64,000 nt of DNA, taken from positions 49,128 to 113,127 of the forward strand of contig JAABQU010000221.1 of the NCBI GenBank assembly GCA_011391285.1, written 5' to 3'. The position numbers and the translations under genes are program-made. The notes under the pieces are model-generated. The model saw nothing but the letters and a program-made list of their open reading frames with translations. It did not search any database and had not been told where the DNA came from. Source of the stretch: Thiobacillus sp. (GTDB lineage Bacteria; Pseudomonadota; Gammaproteobacteria; Burkholderiales; Thiobacillaceae). Every line of letters begins with the position of its first letter. The stretch's first letter is position 1. Below are positions 38,485-46,571 of the stretch, in pieces.

Positions 38485-38931
38485 CTAGCAGGACTTGCAG
38501 GCGTCCACCGGCAGCCCGCGCGCGATCCAGCCCGGCCCGGCGCGGCTGCCCACCATGCCCTCCGGGATGTGGTAGACGTTGGTGAAACCAGCCTCCTGCA
38601 GCGCTTTCTGCATGTGAGTGGTGCGGTTGCCGGTGCGGCAGATCAGGCCGATCGGTGCGTCGCGCCGGCCGTCGAGCTCGGCGCCGACCTGGCGCACGAA
38701 GCCGGGCACGCCCTGGGGATTGACCATGTTGATGCGCAACGCGCCCGCGGCAACGCCGGTCTGTCGCCACTCGTCCGGACGGCGGATGTCGACCAGCGTC
38801 AGTTGGCCGGCTTGCGCGCGTGAAAAGGCTTCGGGAGCGGTGAGGGTGGGGCCGCTTTCGTTCGAGCAGGCGCTGGTCGAAAACAGGGTCAGGGCGGCTG
38901 CGGCCGCGACGGTCAGGCGTTGCACAAGCAT
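38485..38931 (-). CDS. Rhodanese-domain lipoprotein
   Basis: A 148-aa single-domain sulfurtransferase-like protein with a lipoprotein signal (lipobox ending at C22), so it is probably anchored in the periplasm. The active-site loop is ICRTGNRT with C98 as sulfur acceptor. LVDIRRPDEW is the usual CH2-type start. The C terminus ends with a second pair of cysteines (C145 and C148, ACKSC), which is unusual and could serve as a redox or metal site. It is convergent with the rubredoxin reductase and divergent from queD. Confidence 0.85.
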   Translation of the reverse strand: MLVQRLTVAAAAALTLFSTSACSNESGPTLTAPEAFSRAQAGQLTLVDIRRPDEWRQTGVAAGALRINMVNPQGVPGFVRQVGAELDGRRDAPIGLICRTGNRTTHMQKALQEAGFTNVYHIPEGMVGSRAGPGWIARGLPVDACKSC

Positions 38932-39027
38932 GGATGCTCCGGCAGAAAAGGGACCTTCGATAGGTTCCCGGCGCGCGCAGAAGTTCCGCTGCATGGCCAA
39001 GCCCTGCAACTTGCGCGAGAATGCCGC

Positions 39028-39381
39028 ATGGACATCTTTCGTGTTTTTCATCTGCAATGCGCGCGTCGTCTGTCCGCGTTGCCCGACTCGCATCCCTGCT
39101 CGCGCCTGCACGGCCATTCCTTCCGGGTCGAACTCAGCGTCAGCGGCGACATCGACCCGACGCTCGGCTGGGTGATCGACTTCGCCGACATCGAGGCGGC
39201 CTGGCAGCCGATCCATGCGGCGCTCGACCATCGCACCCTCAACGACATCGCCGGGCTGGAAAATCCCACCAGCGAAAACCTGGCGGTGTGGCTGTGGGGC
39301 CAGCTCAAACCCGCGTTGCCCGGCCTGTCCCAAGTCCAGGTGATGGAAACCCACGACGCGGGCTGCATCTACCGCGGCTAG
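39028..39381 (+). CDS. queD: QueD-like 6-carboxytetrahydropterin synthase, variant zinc site
   Basis: Enzyme of the queuosine/7-deazaguanine pathway, 117 aa. It has C24 and the RLHGHSF motif (H28, H30), GWVIDFADIEAAW, LDHRTLND with the catalytic Asp-His pair (D67, H68), ENPTSENLAVW and E107. Relative to E. coli QueD, the first zinc ligand His (in AAHRLP) is Arg13 here (QCARRLS), so only two of three His ligands remain. It starts at ATG 39028, divergent from the rhodanese gene. Confidence 0.85.
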   Translation: MDIFRVFHLQCARRLSALPDSHPCSRLHGHSFRVELSVSGDIDPTLGWVIDFADIEAAWQPIHAALDHRTLNDIAGLENPTSENLAVWLWGQLKPALPGLSQVQVMETHDAGCIYRG

Positions 39382-39404
39382 CCGGTTTCTCGAACGCCGG
39401 GATC

Positions 39405-39434
39405 AAAAAAAACCGGCCATCTGCAGATGGCCGG
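39405..39434 (-). terminator. Rho-independent terminator of the small secreted protein gene
   Basis: A perfect palindrome (arms CCGGCCATCTG and CAGATGGCCGG, 39413-39434) followed on the minus strand by eight T residues (39412-39405). This is a textbook intrinsic terminator downstream of the 56-codon gene and opposite to the end of queD. Confidence 0.85.
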
Positions 39435-39492
39435 CCTCGTACTATCCCAAGACCGGACGGGAAACGCGTCCTCGCCCGGTTTGCTGCTGCGA

Positions 39493-39663
39493 TTAAAGCC
39501 CCATGCTGGAGAAATCCAGATCGGCGTGCGGGGTGTCCGACACGTTTTCATCGATCATTTCATAGGTATCTTCGTCTACGATGTCTTCGGCAGGGTGATG
39601 CGCCAATGCCGAGAACGAGGCAAGCATGGAAGTGAGCACTGCAACTTTGAGAAGGTTTTTCAT
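39493..39663 (-). CDS. Small acidic exported protein (56 aa)
   Basis: Unrecognised. It begins MKNLLKVAVLTSMLASFSALA, a clear Sec signal peptide, leaving an acidic mature peptide of about 35 residues, HHPAEDIVDEDTYEMIDENV and then SDTPHADLDFSSMGL. AAAGGA lies 7-8 bases before ATG 39663, and a strong terminator follows, so this is a complete monocistronic gene although shorter than usual cut-offs. His and Asp/Glu density suggests metal binding in the periplasm, as a guess. Upstream is the FNR-like gene on the same strand. Confidence 0.75.
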   Translation of the reverse strand: MKNLLKVAVLTSMLASFSALAHHPAEDIVDEDTYEMIDENVSDTPHADLDFSSMGL

Positions 39664-40009
39664 AACCGGATTCCTTTAAGAAATTAAAACAGAGCACGTC
39701 ATTCAGCATGCTGCGTTCGCCTGAAACTGCGTTCGCGTCTGCTGGTGAGACGCATACTGAGCTCCAGAAGTGTCTGCAGCGTGTCCTGCCTGTTTCAGTG
39801 TGTGACGGTTTGTTTCAAGCGCAGGGAAACCTGCTGCCGAAATGGGAAGGGGCACCTCATTCGGGCGCCCCTGGCTGCTGCCGCTTGCGGTATTCGGCGG
39901 TTGTGACGGGTCCGGATGCCGGCCCCTTGGTTGTCGCCGGATTGGCCGTGGAGAAATCCTGTTCTCCACCGACGCGCACCCGGCGCTTGACTGCCCGACA
40001 GCGGGGCTA
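39664..40009 (-). other. 346-base non-coding interval between FNR-like gene and small exported protein
   Basis: No convincing gene on either strand; ORFs here have poor codon patterns. The only structure is a perfect 8-bp hairpin, GTGGAGAA (39948-39955) and TTCTCCAC (39962-39969), with loop ATCCTG, a candidate end for the FNR-like transcript though without a T-run. The left part should hold the promoter of the small exported protein. Confidence 0.5.
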
Positions 40010-40711
40010 TCAGGATTTGGCCAGTTGAGTCAGGGCGGTGTGATCGCAGACAAGCTCATTGTCCTTGTCGCTGTGGATCAATCCACGACGCTTGAACTCC
40101 GCCATCACGCGGCTGGCCGTTTCGGTTGTGATGCCGAGCAGGGCGCCCATATCCTCGCGCCCCGGCATGATTTCGGGCTGGCCGCTGGTGCAGCCGAGCA
40201 TGATCAGCAATCGCGCCATACGGGCTTCTGCCGTGCCGGTGGAAAGTGCGGTAATGCAGAGTTCGGCCTGGTCGACCGACCGTTGCCAGCGCTGCAGCAG
40301 CGCCTGATGCACCGTCGGATGGCTCTGGTCCAGCTGCAACACCACTTCGCGCGGAATGCGGCAGACGTCGGCATCCTTCAAGGCGATGGCGCTGTGGTGG
40401 TAGCGCTCGCCCACCAGCGTCTCCAGGCCTGCCACATCGCCTGGCCGGAGCAGGCGCACGATGCGCTGGCCGCCGTTGGGCAGTTGCACCCTCAGCTTGA
40501 TCAGCCCGCTGCGGACGGTGTAGACGTATGGGGCGGGCGTCCCCTGTTCGTAAAGGATCGCATGGTGCGGCACATGCAGGTTGTCGATGGGCGTCAGGAG
40601 GGCGTCGAGTTCGTGCTGCGACAGGCCCGAGAACAGGACGAAGTTGCGCACCTCGCATACCGCGCATTTGGCTCGGCCCTGCCATTCGACATTGGTGCAA
40701 TTCGGTTTCAT
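40010..40711 (-). CDS. Crp/Fnr-family regulator with FNR-like recognition helix
   Basis: A 233-aa regulator with a cyclic-nucleotide-binding fold and a C-terminal HTH (GREDMGALLGITTETASRVM). The recognition helix has the E..SR triad that reads FNR-type TTGAT-N4-ATCAA sites. Cys residues at 5, 16, 19 and 117 could bind [4Fe-4S], but the spacing (C5-x10-C16-x2-C19) differs from E. coli FNR (C-x2-C-x5-C plus one). An oxygen or NO sensor is likely; exact class is open. A 9-bp inverted repeat lies upstream. Confidence 0.85.
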   Translation of the reverse strand: MKPNCTNVEWQGRAKCAVCEVRNFVLFSGLSQHELDALLTPIDNLHVPHHAILYEQGTPAPYVYTVRSGLIKLRVQLPNGGQRIVRLLRPGDVAGLETLVGERYHHSAIALKDADVCRIPREVVLQLDQSHPTVHQALLQRWQRSVDQAELCITALSTGTAEARMARLLIMLGCTSGQPEIMPGREDMGALLGITTETASRVMAEFKRRGLIHSDKDNELVCDHTALTQLAKS

Positions 40712-40791
40712 CGAACCTGCCCCCGTGCTGAAAGGGCAGGATCCTGCATTGGATGGTTTAGCGGGTTCAAAAGCCGAGCCTCATTCGAGTC

Positions 40792-40814
40792 AAACTTGAA
40801 TATTTTTCAAGTTT
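40792..40814. promoter_or_regulatory. Perfect 9-bp inverted repeat upstream of FNR-like gene
   Basis: Arms AAACTTGAA (40792-40800) and TTCAAGTTT (40806-40814) flank TATTT. It is 81 bases upstream of the FNR-like start codon and 61 bases from the end of the CorC-like gene. The inner TTGA/TCAA elements are one base further apart than an FNR site. It may be an autoregulatory operator or an attenuator hairpin. Confidence 0.5.
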
Positions 40815-40874
40815 AAGACATACCCATTCGTTGAACATCTTGCATCAAGAAACCCGTGGCCACACGGAAAGGAT

Positions 40875-42197
40875 TCATCCAGACCCGGTCGGTGCCTGCG
40901 CATCCGACTGCGCGGTCCCGTCCAGCGGCGTCGCCAGGATCTTGTCGATGCGCTTGCCGTCGAGGTCGACCACTTCCAGCCGCCAGTTTTCCCAGACCAG
41001 CACGTCGCCGGTTTGCGGCAGCTTTCCCGATAGCCACATCACCAGTCCGCTCAGCGTGTGATAGCGGCGCCGGTCTGCCGCTGGCAGGCTTTTCAGCCCC
41101 AGCCTGTCCTGCAGTTCGGGAAGGGGAATCAGGCCGTCAAGCAGCCAGGAGCCGTCTTCGCGTTGCACCGCCCAGGCCTCACTCGGGTTGCGCGGCCTGA
41201 ATTCGCCCGCCAGGGCTTCCAGCACGTCGCGCAGGGTGACCAGTCCATTGATCTCGCCGTATTCGTCGATGACCAGCATCAGGTGGGTGCCGGACGCACG
41301 GAACTGCTCCAGCAGATCCAGCGCGCTGAGACGCTCAGGCATGAACGTGGCCGGTTGCAGCGAGGTGGTGATGCTGGGCGGAGCGCCGGTCATCTGCGCT
41401 TCGAACAGCCGTCTGGCGCTGAGAATGCCCAGCACGTCGTCGAGTTCATCGCGGCAGACCGGAAAATGCGTGTGGTCGGACGCGGCTACGCGCCGCAGGT
41501 TCTCTTCCAGCGGCAGCGTGGTATCCAGAAAAACGATCTCGGCGCGCGGTGTCATCAGCGATTCCACCAGACGGTCGTCGAGGCGGAACACATTGCGCAC
41601 CATTTCGCGTTCCTGCGCCTCGATCGCGCCGCTATCCGAACCTTCCTGCAGCAGGGCATGGATTTCCTCCTCGATGATGCCCTGCCGCGAGGACGGCTGC
41701 ATGCGCAGCAGGTTCAGCACCGCTTCGGTCGAAACCGACAGCAGGCGCACGAACGGCCGTGTCAACACAGACAGCCACTGCATCGGCCGCGCCAGCCTGC
41801 AGGCGATGCGCTCGGGATCGATCTGGGCGATGCGCTTGGGCACCAACTCGCCTATCACGATCGTTAGGTAGGTGATGATGATGACCACCAAAGCCGTGGC
41901 GCCCAGCTGGCTCGCCTCGACCGGCGCGCCGAATGTTTGCAGCCACAGCGCCAGCGGCCCGGCCAGAGCCGCCTCGCCGACGATGCCGTTGAGGATTCCG
42001 ATCGAGGTGATGCCGACCTGCACCGTCGACAGGAAGCGCGTCGGCTCGTCATGCAGCTTCATCGCTGCGGCAGCAGAAGCATTGCCGTCATCAGCCAGGT
42101 GCGCCAGGCGTGCGCGCCGTGCCGTTATCAGTGCGATTTCCGACATGGCGAATACGCCGTTCAGCACGATCAGTGCGGTCAAGAGCAGGATTTCCAT
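40875..42197 (-). CDS. HlyC/CorC-family membrane protein with CBS domains
   Basis: A 440-aa member of the UPF0053 family (magnesium/cobalt efflux or hemolysin-like, function debated). N-terminal DUF21 membrane domain (LTALIVLNGVFAMSEIALIT, about residues 5-130), two CBS repeats (LMTPRAEIVFLDTTLPLEE near 217 and MLVIDEYGEINGLVTLRDVL near 305), and the CorC C-terminal domain. It lies upstream of the FNR-like gene on the same strand. Confidence 0.9.
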   Translation of the reverse strand: MEILLLTALIVLNGVFAMSEIALITARRARLAHLADDGNASAAAAMKLHDEPTRFLSTVQVGITSIGILNGIVGEAALAGPLALWLQTFGAPVEASQLGATALVVIIITYLTIVIGELVPKRIAQIDPERIACRLARPMQWLSVLTRPFVRLLSVSTEAVLNLLRMQPSSRQGIIEEEIHALLQEGSDSGAIEAQEREMVRNVFRLDDRLVESLMTPRAEIVFLDTTLPLEENLRRVAASDHTHFPVCRDELDDVLGILSARRLFEAQMTGAPPSITTSLQPATFMPERLSALDLLEQFRASGTHLMLVIDEYGEINGLVTLRDVLEALAGEFRPRNPSEAWAVQREDGSWLLDGLIPLPELQDRLGLKSLPAADRRRYHTLSGLVMWLSGKLPQTGDVLVWENWRLEVVDLDGKRIDKILATPLDGTAQSDAQAPTGSG

Positions 42198-42292
42198 GGC
42201 GCGATCCGATCAGGGAAACGGAAGGGGTAGGCTGAATGGTAGCTTGGCTCAAGGCGCGTGTGCCCGCAGGAGACGATTGGGCCACCCACAGA

Positions 42293-42326
42293 AAAGGGCG
42301 GCGTCCGCCAATGGACGCCGCCCTTT
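42293..42326 (-). terminator. Rho-independent terminator of hsp20
   Basis: Stem arms AAAGGGCGGCGTCC (42293-42306) and GGACGCCGCCCTTT (42313-42326) with loop GCCAAT; on the minus strand it ends in TTTTCT. It lies 18 bases after the hsp20 stop. Confidence 0.8.
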
Positions 42327-42344
42327 GCCGGGAACAGGCCAGGA

Positions 42345-42788
42345 TTACTTGACCTCGAGCTTCCTGCCTGCTGTGGTTGTCTTTTTCGGCAACGTCAGTT
42401 CCAGCACGCCGTCGGTGTACTTCGCCTGGGCCTTGGCCTCATCCACGTCGTGCGCCAGGGTGAAGCTGCGTGAGACCTTGCCGTAGTAACGCTCGGAACG
42501 CAGTACTTTCTCGCCCTTTTTCTCTTCCTTTTCGGTCTTGGTTTCGGCGCTGATCGAAACCTGGTTGCCTTCGATGTTGACGTGGATATCTTCCTTCTTC
42601 ACCCCGGGAATGTCGGCGTGAACGGTGTACGCACTGTCATCCTCTTTGACATCCATCTTGATCTGCATCTGGGGCTGACCCTCGAGCGTGACGGGACGCA
42701 TGAAGAAACCCCTGAACAGATCGTCGATGTCGCCGAACGGGTCGGTACGGGCGAGGCTTAAAGGATCATAACGACTGATGTTGGCCAT
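42345..42788 (-). CDS. Small heat shock protein (Hsp20/alpha-crystallin)
   Basis: ATP-independent holdase chaperone, 147 aa. The alpha-crystallin domain spans about 40-135: MKMDVKEDDSAYTVHADIPG then VKKEDIHVNIEGNQVSISAE, and GVLELTLPKK (the IxI/V-type region). The N-terminal arm contains FRGFFMRP. Monocistronic; 231 bases of non-coding sequence separate it from the divergent membrane-protein gene. I see no clear heat-shock promoter consensus there. Confidence 0.94.
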   Translation of the reverse strand: MANISRYDPLSLARTDPFGDIDDLFRGFFMRPVTLEGQPQMQIKMDVKEDDSAYTVHADIPGVKKEDIHVNIEGNQVSISAETKTEKEEKKGEKVLRSERYYGKVSRSFTLAHDVDEAKAQAKYTDGVLELTLPKKTTTAGRKLEVK

Positions 42789-43019
42789 GATGAATCTCCC
42801 AAAAAAGGTTACTGATTACCAAAAAGAGCCGGCTCGCCGACTGTGCCTATAACGTAGTTCCGGATTCCGCTTCTTCAAGGCCCCCAGCCCGTTTAGTCAA
42901 AAAAACGGTTGTTCGGCCCCTGCAGGCGATTGCGGCTATGCTCACCGGGACGCTGTCTGCAGCTTCCAGGCAAATCGGTCGTTGGCTGTTCCATCAAATT
43001 GCGCGAGGCGCGGGGCCCT

Positions 43020-43607
43020 ATGAACGATCGTATCCAGCAGGTCCTGAATCAAATGGCCGCCCTCGAAGATGAACTGCGCGATGCCCTGCACGAGCAGGAG
43101 ACGCGGGTGCTGTTCGAGATCAAGGGCAAGCGGGTCGAATTCGAACAGTCCATCAGGCAGGCGCATCGCCGGCTGAAAACCGGGTTTTTTCGCTGGCTGG
43201 TCGGCAACCGGCCGCAGAACCTGATCACCGGCCCGGTCATCTACAGCATGATCGTTCCGCTGCTGATCCTGGATCTGTCCGTCACCCTGTATCAGGCCTT
43301 CTGCTTTCCCATCTATCGCATCGCCAAGGTGCGCCGCACCGACTACATCGTGCTCGACCGGCATCGGCTCGAATATCTCAATGTCTTCGAGAAATTCCAC
43401 TGCAACTATTGCGGCTACGCCAGCGGGCTGGTTGCCTACGTGTATGAAATCCTGGCGCGAACCGAGCAGTATTTCTGCCCGATCAAGCATGCGCGCCGCA
43501 TTATCGGCACCCATTCCCGCTACCGCCGTTTCCTCGACTACGGCGAGGCGGCGGATTACGCGGCCAGGGTCGAGGCATTCCGGGTCGCCCTCGGCCGCGT
43601 GAAGTGA
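43020..43607 (+). CDS. Conserved-type membrane protein with CxxC motif (195 aa)
   Basis: Function unknown. N-terminal coiled helix (about 5-50), one or two TM segments (70-98, ITGPVIYSMIVPLLILDLSV) and a C-terminal domain with C128-N-Y-C131 (FHCNYCGYASG) and C153 (YFCPIKHARR), a possible zinc or redox centre. I recall similar hypothetical membrane proteins in other proteobacteria but know no assigned role. ATG 43020 was chosen because the longer upstream frame has no similarity or ribosome site. It precedes the P-type ATPase by 72 bases. Confidence 0.72.
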   Translation: MNDRIQQVLNQMAALEDELRDALHEQETRVLFEIKGKRVEFEQSIRQAHRRLKTGFFRWLVGNRPQNLITGPVIYSMIVPLLILDLSVTLYQAFCFPIYRIAKVRRTDYIVLDRHRLEYLNVFEKFHCNYCGYASGLVAYVYEILARTEQYFCPIKHARRIIGTHSRYRRFLDYGEAADYAARVEAFRVALGRVK

Positions 43608-43679
43608 AATACCGGCGGTAGTCCCTCCCCGGGGGCGCTGCACTATGCTGGGAATGCAGACGCCGATATTCATCCTCCC

Positions 43680-46367
43680 GTGCACATCCAGAGCCTCACC
43701 GCCGAGCAGTCCCTCGCCAGCCTGCATACAACGGCTGCGGGCCTGACTGCGCCCGAAGCGCAGCGCCGGCTGGCGGAATTCGGTCCCAACCACGTCGAGG
43801 AGGTGGGGCGCGAGAATCTGCTGCTGCGCTTTGCCCGCGAGTTCACCCACTTCTTCGCCCTCATCCTGTGGGTGGGCGCGGCGCTGGCTTTTTTCGCCGA
43901 GGCCTTCGACCCCGGCCAGGGGATGGCGCGGCTCGGCGTCGCCATCGTCAGCGTCATCCTCATCAACGGCGTCTTTTCCTTCTGGCAGGAATACCGGGCC
44001 GAGCAGGCCGTCGCCGCGTTGCGCCAGTTGCTGCCGCAGCAGGTGATGGTGTCCCGCGACGGCGAGACCGTGGACATGCTCGCCAGCGAACTGGTCCCCG
44101 GCGACATCGTGCTGCTGGAAGAGGGCGACAACGTGCCGGCCGACTGCCGGCTGATCGAGGCTTTCGGCCTGCGTGTCAACAGCGCAACCATCACCGGCGA
44201 ATCGCTGCCCAAGGCGTTCAATGCCGAGCCGCATCAGGAGGTGTCGCCGCTCGCCGCGCGCAACATCGTGCTGGCCGGCACCTCCGTGGTGTCGGGCCAG
44301 GCGCGCGCCGTGGTCTATGCCACCGGTATGCGCACCGAGTTCGGGCGGATCGCGCATCTCACGCAGACCGCCGGCGCAGCCGTCTCGCCGCTGCAGCGCG
44401 AGATCGTGCGGCTGTCCCGCATCGTCGCCATGATCGCCAGTGGGCTTGGCGGCGTGTTCTTTCTCATCGGCCAGGCGCTCGGCCTGCCGTTCTGGGAGAA
44501 CCTGCTGTTCGCCATCGGCATCATCGTCGCCAACGTACCGGAAGGCCTGCTGCCGACGGTGACGCTGTCGCTCGCCATGGCGACGCAGCGCATGGCGAAG
44601 CGCAACGCGCTGGTGCGGCATTTGCCGGCGGTGGAGACGCTCGGCTCCACCACGGTGATCCTTTCCGACAAGACCGGCACGCTGACGCAGAACCGCATGG
44701 CGGTGCGACGGCTGTGGCTGGGCGGCGGCTTCTTCACGCCGGAGGAGATCGCGGCGCAGCCACAGCCGGTCGTGGGCCACCTTGCGCTGTTCGTCAACGC
44801 CGCGCTGTGCCACAACCTGAAGCAGGTCAACAACCGTGGCAACCACGCATGGCAGGGCGACCCGATGGAAGTGGCGCTGGCCGCCATGGGTCGGGATGCG
44901 GCCGGTTCGCTTGACGGCTTTGCGCGGCTCGACGAAATCCCTTTCGACACGGATCGCAAGCGCATGTCGGTGCGGGTCGTCACGCCGCAGGGGCGCAGGC
45001 TCTACTGCAAGGGTGCGCTCGAAACCGTGCTCGGGGTGTGCGACCGGGTGCAGCTCGACGGCCAGGTGGTGCCGCTCGATGCAGTTGCGAAAGACCGCCT
45101 GCTGGCGGCGGAAAACGACATGACCGGAACCGGCCTGCGCGTGCTGGCCTTCGCCCATGGCGCGCTGGATGACGGCGCGACCGATGGCGGCCTGCCTGCC
45201 ACCGAGAGCAACCTGATCCTGTCCGGCCTGGTCGGGCTGGAAGACCCGCCGCGCCCCGAGGTGCCGGAGGCCATCGCGCGCTGCGCTGCGGCCGGCATCC
45301 GCGTCATCATGGTCACCGGCGACCATCCGCACACCGCGCAGGCCATCGCCCGCGAGATCGGCCTCCTGAAAACCGGGCAGCCGGTCGTCATCACCGGCGA
45401 CGAGCTGCGACGCATGTCGCCGGCCCAGCTGCAGCTGGCGCTGGATGCGCCGGAAATCCTCTTTGCCCGTGTCGGCGCCGAGCAGAAGATGCACCTTGTC
45501 GAGGCGCTGCAGAAGAAGGGCGAGATCGTCGCCGTCACCGGCGATGGCGTCAACGACGCGCCGGCGCTGAAAACCGCCGACATCGGCATTGCCATGGGCA
45601 TTGCCGGCACCGACGTCGCCAAGGAAGCGGCCGACATGATCCTGCTCGACGACAACTTCGCCAGCATCGTCAGCGCCATCGAGGAAGGGCGCGCAGTGTT
45701 CGACAACCTGCGCAAGTTCCTCACCTACATCCTTTCGTCCAACATTCCGGAGATCGTGCCGTACCTGGCCTTCGTGCTGTTCCGCATTCCGTTGCCGCTG
45801 ACCATCATCCAGATCCTCGCGGTCGACCTCGGCACCGACATGCTGCCCGCGCTCGCGCTGGGCGCCGAAAAGCCCGACCCCGAGGTGATGCGGCGCCCGC
45901 CGCGCGCGCGCAACGAACGACTGCTGTCATGGAACCTGATCGCCCGCGCCTACCTGTTCCTCGGCGTGCTCGAGGCGGCGGTCGCGATGACGGTGTTCTT
46001 CCTCGTCCTCGACGCGGCCGGCTGGCAATACGGCGAAACCCTGGCGCGCAACGCGCCGCTCTATCTGCAGGCCACCACCGCCTGCCTCGCGGCCATCGTG
46101 ATGACGCAGGTGATGAACGTCTTCCTGTGCCGCCATCCGTTGAAGTCCGCGTTTTCGTTCGGCATCTTCAGCAATCCGCTGATCCTGCTCGGCATCGCGG
46201 CCGAACTGGGCCTGCTGCTGTTCATCGTCTACACCCCGGCCGGAAACTGGCTGTTCGGCACGGCGCCGGTGGGGGCGGAGGTCTGGCTGGCCGCGCTGGC
46301 GCTGGCGGTGCTGATGGGCGTGCTGGAGGAAGTGCGCAAGGCGTGGGTGAGGCGTTCGATCAGGTGA
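43680..46367 (+). CDS. P2-type cation-transporting ATPase (Na,K-/Ca-ATPase-like)
   Basis: An 895-aa P-type ATPase with an N-terminal cation-ATPase domain, A-domain ITGESLP, catalytic D330 in SDKTGTLTQNRM, and hinge GDGVNDAP (621-628). The TM4 motif is NVPEGLLPTVTLSL (P287), which resembles Na,K-/H,K-ATPases (PEGLLATVT) more than SERCA (PEGLPAVIT). The ion is unknown (Na+, K+ or Ca2+). Length and ten TM segments are normal. The GTG start at 43680 lacks a clear ribosome site. It is followed by a phosphofructokinase gene 204 bases on. Confidence 0.9.
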   Translation: MHIQSLTAEQSLASLHTTAAGLTAPEAQRRLAEFGPNHVEEVGRENLLLRFAREFTHFFALILWVGAALAFFAEAFDPGQGMARLGVAIVSVILINGVFSFWQEYRAEQAVAALRQLLPQQVMVSRDGETVDMLASELVPGDIVLLEEGDNVPADCRLIEAFGLRVNSATITGESLPKAFNAEPHQEVSPLAARNIVLAGTSVVSGQARAVVYATGMRTEFGRIAHLTQTAGAAVSPLQREIVRLSRIVAMIASGLGGVFFLIGQALGLPFWENLLFAIGIIVANVPEGLLPTVTLSLAMATQRMAKRNALVRHLPAVETLGSTTVILSDKTGTLTQNRMAVRRLWLGGGFFTPEEIAAQPQPVVGHLALFVNAALCHNLKQVNNRGNHAWQGDPMEVALAAMGRDAAGSLDGFARLDEIPFDTDRKRMSVRVVTPQGRRLYCKGALETVLGVCDRVQLDGQVVPLDAVAKDRLLAAENDMTGTGLRVLAFAHGALDDGATDGGLPATESNLILSGLVGLEDPPRPEVPEAIARCAAAGIRVIMVTGDHPHTAQAIAREIGLLKTGQPVVITGDELRRMSPAQLQLALDAPEILFARVGAEQKMHLVEALQKKGEIVAVTGDGVNDAPALKTADIGIAMGIAGTDVAKEAADMILLDDNFASIVSAIEEGRAVFDNLRKFLTYILSSNIPEIVPYLAFVLFRIPLPLTIIQILAVDLGTDMLPALALGAEKPDPEVMRRPPRARNERLLSWNLIARAYLFLGVLEAAVAMTVFFLVLDAAGWQYGETLARNAPLYLQATTACLAAIVMTQVMNVFLCRHPLKSAFSFGIFSNPLILLGIAAELGLLLFIVYTPAGNWLFGTAPVGAEVWLAALALAVLMGVLEEVRKAWVRRSIR

Positions 46368-46571
46368 AATGTTTGTAATGTCCCGGCTCCTCGATGCAGA
46401 CTGATCCGGAGGGGGCTTGATTGATGTTTCCCAATGGCCTTGAATCAACCCTGTACAGGCCTTCTTGGCTTTCTTTCATCAGCCGCACTGCCCAAGATCC
46501 GGCCCGCGGATCAAATTTGCGGAAGGCCTCGTGCTCCGCAAGCACCTTTCAACAGTAACCTGGCAACCACC

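Noticed and set aside
42789..43019. Heat-shock sigma-32 promoter for hsp20
   Set aside because: A CTTGAAG is present on the minus strand but no CCCCAT-like -10 at the right distance.
42942..45494. 850-codon minus-strand ORF
   Set aside because: It is antisense to the P-type ATPase and the membrane protein; rich in His/Arg/Gln with no domain, a typical shadow in high-GC DNA.
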